Source: Spirosoma sp.
GTDB lineage: Bacteria > Bacteroidota > Bacteroidia > Cytophagales > Spirosomataceae
Direction: 5' to 3'
DNA length: 5,009 bases
NCBI GenBank assembly: GCA_025351545.1
Contig: JANXVQ010000761.1
Location: 1-5,009, forward strand
The position numbers and the translations under genes are program-made. Under the pieces are notes generated by a model. The model was not told the DNA's origin and did not search any database. It saw only the letters and a list, made by a program, of their open reading frames with translations. Shown here one piece after another: positions 1-4,323 of the stretch. The stretch's first letter is position 1. Every line of letters begins with the position of its first letter.

Positions 1-2
1 TT

Positions 3-947
3 GATCAGTTTAACAAGGGTAAAAATGATATTGTGCCCTTTTACGAGATTGCGGGCGTAAAAAACGGTATTGATCTGAAGCAGTATATCAACTTAGTAAA
101 GACCGGCAATCCGGCCATTCAGGTGCCACTCACCAGTGGAGAAATGACCAACATCTTACCGTCGTCCATACTATACCTGCCAATTGATAGAAAAGCGGTC
201 GATCAGGCCAGGTTTGTCCCGGCGGAGTTACGACCGTTGCTAAAAGATACCCTCCAATGGACCATCGGGAAGAAGGATCTATACAAGCCTGATTTGGTTA
301 TGCTCGACATAATTGCGGCCAATAACTGGCAACGGCCCATCTACTTTTCGAGTACACTGGCAACGGCCCATTACCTGAATCTAAAGCCTTATATGCAGCT
401 GGAGGGCTATACCTACCGCCTGATGCCAGTGGCCGTGCCGGGGGCGGTGGATGGTTACGTTAACTCGGAGATTATGTATACCAATATGATGCATAAAACG
501 GTCTGGCGGGAACTCGACAATCCAGATGTGTATTATGACGAGACCTACAAAGGCCCACCAATTATCTCAGCCCGGATAGCGTTCTTCCGGCTGGCCGATC
601 AACTCCTTCGGGAAGGCCAGAAAGGCAAAGCGCGTGAGGTGCTGGATTATTCCTTAAAAGTCATGCCGGACAAGAGTCTTCCCTTTGATCAGATTTCGTC
701 CAACTATATACGGTTCCTGTTCGCGTTGGATGACCCCAAAAAAGCTCTTACGATAGCCGATACAATGGCTGTTCGTGCCGATCAGAACCTGACCTATGCC
801 AGGAGCGGACAAGGCCATTTTAGCAGCCCCAATGCTGATCTGTACATATTACAAACGATTGTTGAGGCTTGTAAGGAAGCCAGTCAATCTGCTGCTGCGG
901 CTAAGTATGAGGCCATTTTCACACAGCATCTAGCCGTCTTTGGCTGA
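3..947 (+). CDS. DUF2723 family membrane glycosyltransferase-like protein, C-terminal part (5' end outside window)
   Basis: The frame is open from the first bases of the window, so this is the 3' part of a longer gene; the GTG at 33 is internal. The visible 314 residues contain no membrane segment. They match the soluble C-terminal region of the DUF2723 / TMEM260-like family, whose N-terminal part is a multi-spanning GT-C-type glycosyltransferase-like domain that would lie upstream. The NNWQRPIYFSSTL stretch (about visible residues 106-118), followed by the LEGYTYRLMPV segment, is what I recognise as the family hallmark. The last ~130 residues are helical and TPR-like (RIAFFRLADQLLREGQKGKA, then DDPKKALTIADTM). 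Family members in Bacteroidota are about 1000 residues long and are thought to glycosylate exported proteins, but the substrate cannot be told here. The gene ends at TGA 945-947. I see no clear hairpin directly after the stop. Family assignment is firm; function is by family only. Confidence 0.85.
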   Translation, partial: DQFNKGKNDIVPFYEIAGVKNGIDLKQYINLVKTGNPAIQVPLTSGEMTNILPSSILYLPIDRKAVDQARFVPAELRPLLKDTLQWTIGKKDLYKPDLVMLDIIAANNWQRPIYFSSTLATAHYLNLKPYMQLEGYTYRLMPVAVPGAVDGYVNSEIMYTNMMHKTVWRELDNPDVYYDETYKGPPIISARIAFFRLADQLLREGQKGKAREVLDYSLKVMPDKSLPFDQISSNYIRFLFALDDPKKALTIADTMAVRADQNLTYARSGQGHFSSPNADLYILQTIVEACKEASQSAAAAKYEAIFTQHLAVFG

Positions 948-1173
948 TGCTGTGTGAGAATTCTCGTCGACGCATTTTATGGGGAAATACCTGGTCTGGA
1001 CGTTACGGAGGAGCCAATGAGTTTATTAGCCCTCCATATCAACGGTGGCAGCAGCACCCTTCTGATCTACCCCAAACCGGATTATACCCCGCCACATTTA
1101 TCATTCTTGATTTTCCGGTAGACTATGTTGCTAAAATGGTAGACGAACCGACTAAACCTGGGGTTGTCTTTAA

Positions 1174-1425
1174 ACACTACGGGAGGCAACTAATTATGTC
1201 TATACTTATGACTATGGAACTCGTGAAGAGCGGCTGAATCAGCTCACGGTGGCGATGAATAATCTAAATACCCAGGAAGCTACCCTGCTGCGAATGAAAT
1301 ACCAACAGGATTTGGATATTCGTCAGATTGCCAGCCAACTCAATTTGAAGGAGAGTGCCGTAAAGATGTGCCTGAAACGGGCACGCGAGAAAGCGCGGCA
1401 GTTCTATGCAGAGACCATCGATTAG
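1174..1425 (+). pseudogene. ECF-type sigma factor remnant, region 4 only
   Basis: The frame is open from just after a TAA at 1171-1173 to TAG 1423-1425, 83 codons. From about codon 18 it reads like sigma-70 region 4: a lead-in helix (TREERLNQLTVAMNNL), the LNTQEATLLRMKY core, then the helix-turn-helix IRQIASQLNLKESAVKMCLK and the basic tail RAREKARQF. This domain normally contacts the promoter -35 element. Region 2, which binds core polymerase and the -10 element, is absent. Upstream (948-1173) all frames are interrupted or unrecognisable, and no sigma region 2 motif is visible in any of them. The only ATG in frame (1255) lies inside the region 4 similarity, which argues for a decayed 3' end rather than a designed small protein. 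A 56-residue product from that ATG cannot be excluded; it could bind DNA without recruiting polymerase. Identity of the domain is confident; pseudogene status is inferred. Confidence 0.72.
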
Positions 1426-1452
1426 AAATAAGCGTATTTCTTAATAAAAGAA

Positions 1453-1525
1453 AGCTGAATTGGCGCTTCGCAAGAATGCAGAAGATTACCGGTCGATGAT
1501 AAACGAAATCAACAGCAATTCAGCT
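1453..1525. repeat. Wide inverted repeat, 10-bp perfect arms
   Basis: AGCTGAATTG at 1453-1462 is repeated as its exact reverse complement, CAATTCAGCT, at 1516-1525, with 53 nt between. It lies in the gap between the sigma remnant and the terminator of the cold-shock gene. No open frame of note lies inside it. It could be the footprint of a small mobile element, an RNA fold, or chance. Confidence 0.4.
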
Positions 1526-1581
1526 CCAGTGTTGTTCGCTCCTATTCATCTCCAAAACACATCTCCGACTAAAACGACAGC

Positions 1582-1618
1582 TGTAAAATAAAAAAACATG
1601 CCTTTCGGGCATGTTTTT
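1582..1618 (-). terminator. Rho-independent terminator of the cold-shock gene
   Basis: Arms 1592-1602 and 1608-1618 form a perfect 11-bp stem (AAAAACATGCC / GGCATGTTTTT) around a 5-nt loop. Read on the minus strand, the stem begins 30 nt after the cold-shock stop codon and ends in a T-rich run (complement of 1582-1596). The A/T-rich base of the stem gives T runs on both strands, so it could also stop plus-strand transcripts coming from the sigma remnant. Confidence 0.85.
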
Positions 1619-1647
1619 CAGAAGGCGTAACTGAATATATCGTTCGA

Positions 1648-1839
1648 CTAAGCCATTTCAACGTTCACGGCGTTTAAGCCTTTCTTACCTTGCTCAACGG
1701 TAAATTTCACTTTGTCATTCTCCCGGATTTGATCCATCAGACCTGAAGCATGAACAAAAATATCTTCACCACCATTATCGGGATTAATGAAACCAAATCC
1801 TTTGGTTTCATTAAAAAATTTTACAGTTCCTGTTTGCAT
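1648..1839 (-). CDS. csp: Cold-shock protein, CspA family
   Basis: This is a complete 63-residue protein forming one cold-shock domain, a five-stranded OB-fold that binds single-stranded RNA and DNA and acts in the cytoplasm as an RNA chaperone. RNP-1 is KGFGFI (residues 13-18) and RNP-2 is DIFVHAS (26-32); both are intact, with the binding aromatics F8, F15, F17 and F28 and with H30. The position of the tryptophan in the E. coli CspA motif VKWFN is phenylalanine here (VKFFN), as in many relatives. At 63 residues it is slightly shorter than the ~70-residue enterobacterial proteins. The ATG at 1839 is the natural start, because the conserved fold begins at residue 2-3. There is no Shine-Dalgarno sequence, usual for Bacteroidota. 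It is monocistronic, with a candidate promoter upstream and a strong terminator downstream. Whether it is cold-induced or constitutive cannot be read from sequence. The symbol is at family level only. Confidence 0.96.
   Translation of the reverse strand: MQTGTVKFFNETKGFGFINPDNGGEDIFVHASGLMDQIRENDKVKFTVEQGKKGLNAVNVEMA
1784..1814 (-). other. Perfect 14-bp hairpin inside the cold-shock coding sequence
   Basis: Positions 1784-1797 and 1801-1814 are exact reverse complements (TTAATGAAACCAAA / TTTGGTTTCATTAA) with only 3 nt between them. In the mRNA this is nt +26 to +56 from the AUG. It covers codons Asn10 to Asn19, so the first arm encodes NETK and the second arm encodes the FGFI of RNP-1, with a GGA loop (Gly14). 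The structure is certain as sequence. A regulatory role, such as a temperature-dependent fold affecting translation, is inference. Confidence 0.7.
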
Positions 1840-1842
1840 TAT

Positions 1843-1854
1843 TAATTCGAATTA
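1843..1854. promoter_or_regulatory. 12-bp perfect palindrome just upstream of the cold-shock start codon
   Basis: TAATTCGAATTA is its own reverse complement and ends 3 nt before the ATG (CAT at 1837-1839), where a ribosome would land. It could be a small operator or a leader-RNA element, or a chance event in AT-rich sequence. Confidence 0.3.
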
Positions 1855-1891
1855 GGGTTCAAAGTTTGGCAAAAAAATTAACAATTCCTAT

Positions 1892-1921
1892 CAAAATAGT
1901 AGATTTGGAAAAAAAAGTCAA
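1892..1921 (-). promoter_or_regulatory. Candidate promoter of the cold-shock gene
   Basis: On the minus strand TTGACT (1921-1916) is followed after 17 nt by TATTTTG (1898-1892). This fits a general sigma-70 layout, and also the Bacteroidota spacing of a -33 TTG about 20 nt before a TA-starting -7 box, although the -7 box is not a full TAnnTTTG. Transcription would start near 1885, giving a leader of about 45 nt that contains the TAATTCGAATTA palindrome. Confidence 0.35.
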
Positions 1922-2128
1922 CAGGATCACCCTGGTGGAATAGTCGTCAACAGAAGTAAACTGAGGAACTTAAGGGATTGGTTAAGCACTTAGCAGAGAA
2001 GAAATAAGACACCATACCATACCAGTCGTTCCGCCCATCACGACGAGCCTGCATTACTTTACGCGTATGAGATTTTGGGAGAACCTACTTCCCTGCCACA
2101 AATACCTATAAGCGACAAGCTACTGAAC

Positions 2129-2341
2129 ATGAATCTTTCCGCAAAAGCTTTACGATACGCAGGCATCACATTATATGTTTTAGCCGCTATTATCCTGATA
2201 ATTTCAGTTATCTACACGATGACCGCGAATACACCCATACCCAGATTCTTACCGATGAGTTCAGTGCTGGTTGTCCTCGTAGGGAAATCCCTGCTGGATG
2301 CCGGGTTAAAGAAGAAAAAAGAGGAGGAATCAGGAGGATAA
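2129..2341 (+). CDS. Small membrane protein with two predicted transmembrane segments
   Basis: I do not recognise the family. The 70-residue product has a short polar N-terminus, a strongly hydrophobic helix at about residues 8-29 (ITLYVLAAIILIISVIYTM core), a short loop with TANTPIPRF, a second less hydrophobic segment at about 37-56, and a very charged tail (KKKKEEESGG). With lysines at the C-terminal end, both termini are probably cytoplasmic, making a helical hairpin in the inner membrane. I prefer the ATG at 2129. A TTG at 2075 in the same frame would add 18 polar residues with no membrane character, and the frame stays open further upstream without an ATG. There is no clear Shine-Dalgarno sequence. 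A hairpin terminator follows at 2476, so it is likely monocistronic. It resembles many tiny orphan membrane proteins of Bacteroidota; function unknown. Confidence 0.65.
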   Translation: MNLSAKALRYAGITLYVLAAIILIISVIYTMTANTPIPRFLPMSSVLVVLVGKSLLDAGLKKKKEEESGG

Positions 2342-2396
2342 AATTCAAAAAAAACATAGTTCAACGAGAAATACCAGCCCGGCCAGTAAGTGTTTT

Positions 2397-2432
2397 CAGG
2401 CACTATTTCGTCATACAGCAGGCACTATTTCG
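2397..2432. repeat. 14-nt exact direct repeat, 22-nt period
   Basis: CAGGCACTATTTCG occurs at 2397-2410 and again at 2419-2432, start to start 22 nt, about two helical turns. It lies in the 3' untranslated stretch between the small membrane protein gene and its terminator. The spacing resembles paired protein-binding sites, but there is no gene start immediately downstream. Only two copies are visible, so it is not an array. Confidence 0.5.
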
Positions 2433-2475
2433 GCGAGAGCGTAAAACTTGTTTTTGATAAAGATTAAGAATGTGC

Positions 2476-2507
2476 AAACAAGCCCGGGATTCCGGGCTTG
2501 TTTTGTT
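2476..2507 (+). terminator. Rho-independent terminator after the small membrane protein
   Basis: Arms 2476-2487 and 2492-2503 form a perfect 12-bp stem (AAACAAGCCCGG / CCGGGCTTGTTT) with a GATT loop, and the plus strand continues as TGTTT. The strong GC core and the T-rich 3' side point to termination on the plus strand. Confidence 0.8.
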
Positions 2508-2719
2508 TCAACTACTACCATACCAATCGCTTAATAAGGTGAATCCAGATCGCTTGCCAGCAATAGCCGGGTTTGATTTGACAAGAGAAATGTACGAATA
2601 GTACGCGATTAACAGCCAGCAATGCAGACGATGGTGTAAAATAGCGGAACGAGGTATGCTCACATCTGCAATTGGCACAATTTTAGCTTTTGGACGGTTA
2701 TCACTGATCTCCACAAGAC

Positions 2720-3094
2720 ATGCAAACGGTCTTGATTACTCATTTAGCCGAGGAAAACAAGCGCATTCAATACCTTTCTCCCGTGAATGGTTACCTCTAC
2801 ATGCTGGCAGGGCACCAACTCATGACTGATATTGCTATGCAACTCCTGTTGTTAGATAAATACAATTCGCAGTACAGCCACATGGTGCAGGTGTTTGCCC
2901 ATCATAACGAACAGGAACTGCCTGAATTGAAAAGGTTATTTGCTTACTCGTCCTGCCAAAAGAGAGAAATACCGGCAGAGCATATCTATGAAACTGCCTT
3001 CATTAGCCTTCAGACGAAGATTAACTCCGCACTCATGGGGTTAACTGACCCTATAGAATCACTTGAGCAAAGTACTCATAACCCCCACTTATAA
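2720..3094 (+). CDS. Hypothetical 124-residue soluble protein
   Basis: I do not recognise this protein. It starts at ATG 2720 (MQTVLITHLAEENKR) and ends at TAA 3092-3094. There is no signal peptide; the one apolar patch (MQLLLLDKY, about residues 40-48) is short and flanked by charged residues. The composition suggests mostly alpha-helix: a region around residues 30-60 rich in Gln, His and Leu, then ELPELKRLFAYSS, then a final long helix (AEHIYETAFISLQTKINSAL). Two cysteines are absent as a pair; a single Cys sits at SSCQKRE. No catalytic or nucleic-acid-binding motif stands out. A hairpin terminator begins 4 nt after the stop, which supports a real transcribed gene. No Shine-Dalgarno sequence or clear promoter was found. 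There is no strong partner nearby, so context gives no function. Confidence 0.6.
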   Translation: MQTVLITHLAEENKRIQYLSPVNGYLYMLAGHQLMTDIAMQLLLLDKYNSQYSHMVQVFAHHNEQELPELKRLFAYSSCQKREIPAEHIYETAFISLQTKINSALMGLTDPIESLEQSTHNPHL

Positions 3095-3097
3095 AGC

Positions 3098-3132
3098 AAT
3101 AAAGCCCAATCCTATCAGGATAAGGCTTTATT
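3098..3132 (+). terminator. Hairpin terminator after the 124-residue protein gene
   Basis: An outer 9-bp stem (AATAAAGCC 3098-3106 with GGCTTTATT 3124-3132) encloses an inner 5-bp stem (ATCCT 3109-3113 with AGGAT 3117-3121). It begins 4 nt after the stop codon. The 3' arm ends CTTTATT, so the T tract is only moderate. Confidence 0.65.
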
Positions 3133-3314
3133 CACGACAAGTTATTATGTTATTTTTTGACTAAATAAACAGAAAAACGCCACATTTCATACTATGAATT
3201 AGAAAGTTTGACAACTGAAGATGGCAAATATGTAACCAAAAATAGATTTTTATTGATCCATTAACGCGGTCTGCTTTTCATAAGCTCACATAGTACGTCG
3301 ATTCGACGAGTTAC

Positions 3315-3710
3315 TTACTTATCTGTCAATAATTCGTCGTATATACCATCCATTGGGCCACTTACCACGTCAGATTTTTTGAAGGCTCCTGATATGGTTC
3401 TGTAGCGAAAGGTGGTCGGTAATTCGTCCGGTACTACATCATCGATTTCAACAAAAACAGACCCGTCATAGAGAGGCTGCGAGGGTTGGGTAGCTGTAGC
3501 GGGCACATAGCTGGTTACCCGAACTTTGGGCAGCTTGGTTCGGCTTGTAGTAATTACTTTACCACGGGCATCTAACAGGTCGAGTTGAAGCACAACAGGG
3601 CCCAGTTGTCGGCGGTTTTGCCACTGAAACAAGTAATGATTTTGAAGACCAGTTTCCTCGTGTTGACGACTGGTTTTCAGGTGTTGAATATCTAAACAGG
3701 GAATTGCCAT
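3315..3710 (-). CDS. Hypothetical 131-residue protein, probably beta-rich
   Basis: I do not recognise this family. The protein has alternating hydrophobic and polar residues typical of beta strands (HYLFQWQ, GPVVLQLDLLD, GKVITTSRTKLPKVRVTSYVP, GSVFVEIDDVV, TTFRYRTISGAF) and a charged C-terminal tail, so a small beta-sandwich or barrel is likely. From ATG 3710 it has no signal peptide or membrane segment. Upstream of that ATG the same frame stays open for 11 more codons and reads as hydrophobic residues (FAWYLAIFTV), but it contains no ATG, GTG or TTG before a TAA at 3744-3746. An ancestral secretion signal may therefore have been cut off. A candidate promoter at 3739-3769 would put the transcript start about 20 nt before ATG 3710, which supports the short form. 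The stop is TAA (3315-3317). No neighbour in the same orientation is close enough to suggest an operon. Confidence 0.6.
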   Translation of the reverse strand: MAIPCLDIQHLKTSRQHEETGLQNHYLFQWQNRRQLGPVVLQLDLLDARGKVITTSRTKLPKVRVTSYVPATATQPSQPLYDGSVFVEIDDVVPDELPTTFRYRTISGAFKKSDVVSGPMDGIYDELLTDK

Positions 3711-3738
3711 AACTGTAAATATAGCTAAGTACCAGGCG

Positions 3739-3769
3739 AAAACTTACTTTTTGTCGTAATAGCTTACAA
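3739..3769 (-). promoter_or_regulatory. Candidate Bacteroidota-type promoter for the 131-residue protein
   Basis: On the minus strand a -33 TTG (3769-3767) is followed after 20 nt by TAAGTTTT (3746-3739), which matches the TAnnTTTG -7 consensus at all but the last base. The implied start near 3732 lies about 20 nt before ATG 3710. Confidence 0.4.
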
Positions 3770-3813
3770 TGCGTACCCTTCTGAATGACTTCGATCCCAT
3801 GCACGAAGGAGAT

Positions 3814-3842
3814 AAAAAGCCCCGCTACTCACTTATCCGGGC
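3814..3842 (-). terminator. Possible terminator downstream of the kinase / regulator unit
   Basis: On the minus strand GCCCG (3842-3838) can pair with CGGGGC (3824-3819) with one bulged G, across a 13-nt loop, followed by TTTTT (3818-3814). It lies about 160 nt after the last remnant of the response-regulator gene and before the promoter of the 131-residue gene. The stem is short and imperfect. Confidence 0.4.
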
Positions 3843-4000
3843 GATTTGGCAAGGTGAAAGGCTATGACTGACATTGCCAATTATAGCCCATCTGAAAAAC
3901 GTGTAATTGATTAAAGCATTTCTCGCGCCTGACCTCTCAACTCCTCGCCTATCTGGGTATGGTACTGTGACGCTTAAGGCATTTCCATTCTAAATATTAT

Positions 4001-4323
4001 TCACACGTATTTAGACTGGACATGAGACATCAGGCACTTCGGGCTGTTACCCGCTGTACTCACGTCGGTCAGGCCATCGTGTTTGAATTCGCTGAGGGTG
4101 CGGATTATCGATTCGGTGGCGGTTCCGATAACGGTAGCCAGATCATCGCGCGAGAAACTGTGCGAGTCTCTCCTGATTCAGGTTGTAATCATCGGCCCGA
4201 AGATTTCTCCACGCCGAGTTTCCCATTCTCGGCCGTTAGTACCCGATACCCGGACAATTCCAGAATTTCTGCCGTATTCTCACGAATATCGGCATCATCG
4301 TCAATGAGCAGAATGGTTTCCAT
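4001..4323 (-). pseudogene. Response regulator (receiver + Crp/Fnr-type HTH) with large internal deletion
   Basis: From ATG 4323 the frame gives a 44-residue product starting METILLIDDDADIRENTAEI. This is the first beta strand, the acidic triplet (D8-D10) and the first helix of a CheY-like receiver, and it runs on to the second strand (YRVLTAENGKLGVE). It then stops at TGA 4189-4191, before the phospho-accepting aspartate. In a different frame, 4177-4001 encodes 58 residues beginning IRRDSHSFSRDDLATV, then GTATESIIRTLSEFKHDGL, the recognition helix region of a Crp/Fnr-family helix-turn-helix. From memory, Bacteroidota have response regulators of roughly 350 residues built as receiver, cNMP-binding-like domain and Crp HTH, commonly beside such kinases. 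Here the rest of the receiver and the whole middle domain are missing, and the two ends are out of frame. The last ~20 codons also no longer look like a normal family C-terminus. A functional product is unlikely. Confidence 0.75.

Noticed and set aside
1017..1121. 34-codon frame MSLLALHINGG... with a good GGAGG ribosome site at 1006-1012
   Set aside because: The ribosome site is striking for this phylum, but the product is short, unrecognised and ends at TAG without a domain. It could be the 5' end of a broken gene; not enough to call.
947..1237. 96-codon plus-strand frame overlapping the DUF2723 stop
   Set aside because: The product matches no family I know and has no domain-like pattern. 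It starts on the base where the previous gene ends and overlaps the clearly recognisable sigma region 4 frame. Read as a chance frame in decayed sequence.
2212..2403. 63-codon minus-strand frame
   Set aside because: Lies antisense to the small membrane protein and is rich in Phe/Ser from antisense Lys/Glu codons; a shadow.
2016..2529. Near-identical 13-mers ACCATACCAGTCG (2016-2028) and ACCATACCAATCG (2517-2529)
   Set aside because: A single pair with one mismatch, about 500 nt apart, with no matching flanks; not enough to claim element ends.
3155..3262. Short open stretch on the plus strand reading YELESLTTEDGKYVTKNRF before TAA
   Set aside because: Looks protein-like but is only about 30 codons between stops, with no start codon and no recognisable family.
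3296..3308. CGTCGA-T-TCGACG inverted repeat just after the stop of the 131-residue gene
   Set aside because: Position suits a terminator, but the loop of 1 nt is too small for that stem and there is no T tract on the minus strand. Possibly an operator-like site; unsupported.
3559..3804. 81-codon minus-strand frame
   Set aside because: Overlaps the 131-residue gene in another frame; the composition (many Arg, Ser, Pro and Cys) is that of a shadow, and the other frame has the better start and promoter.
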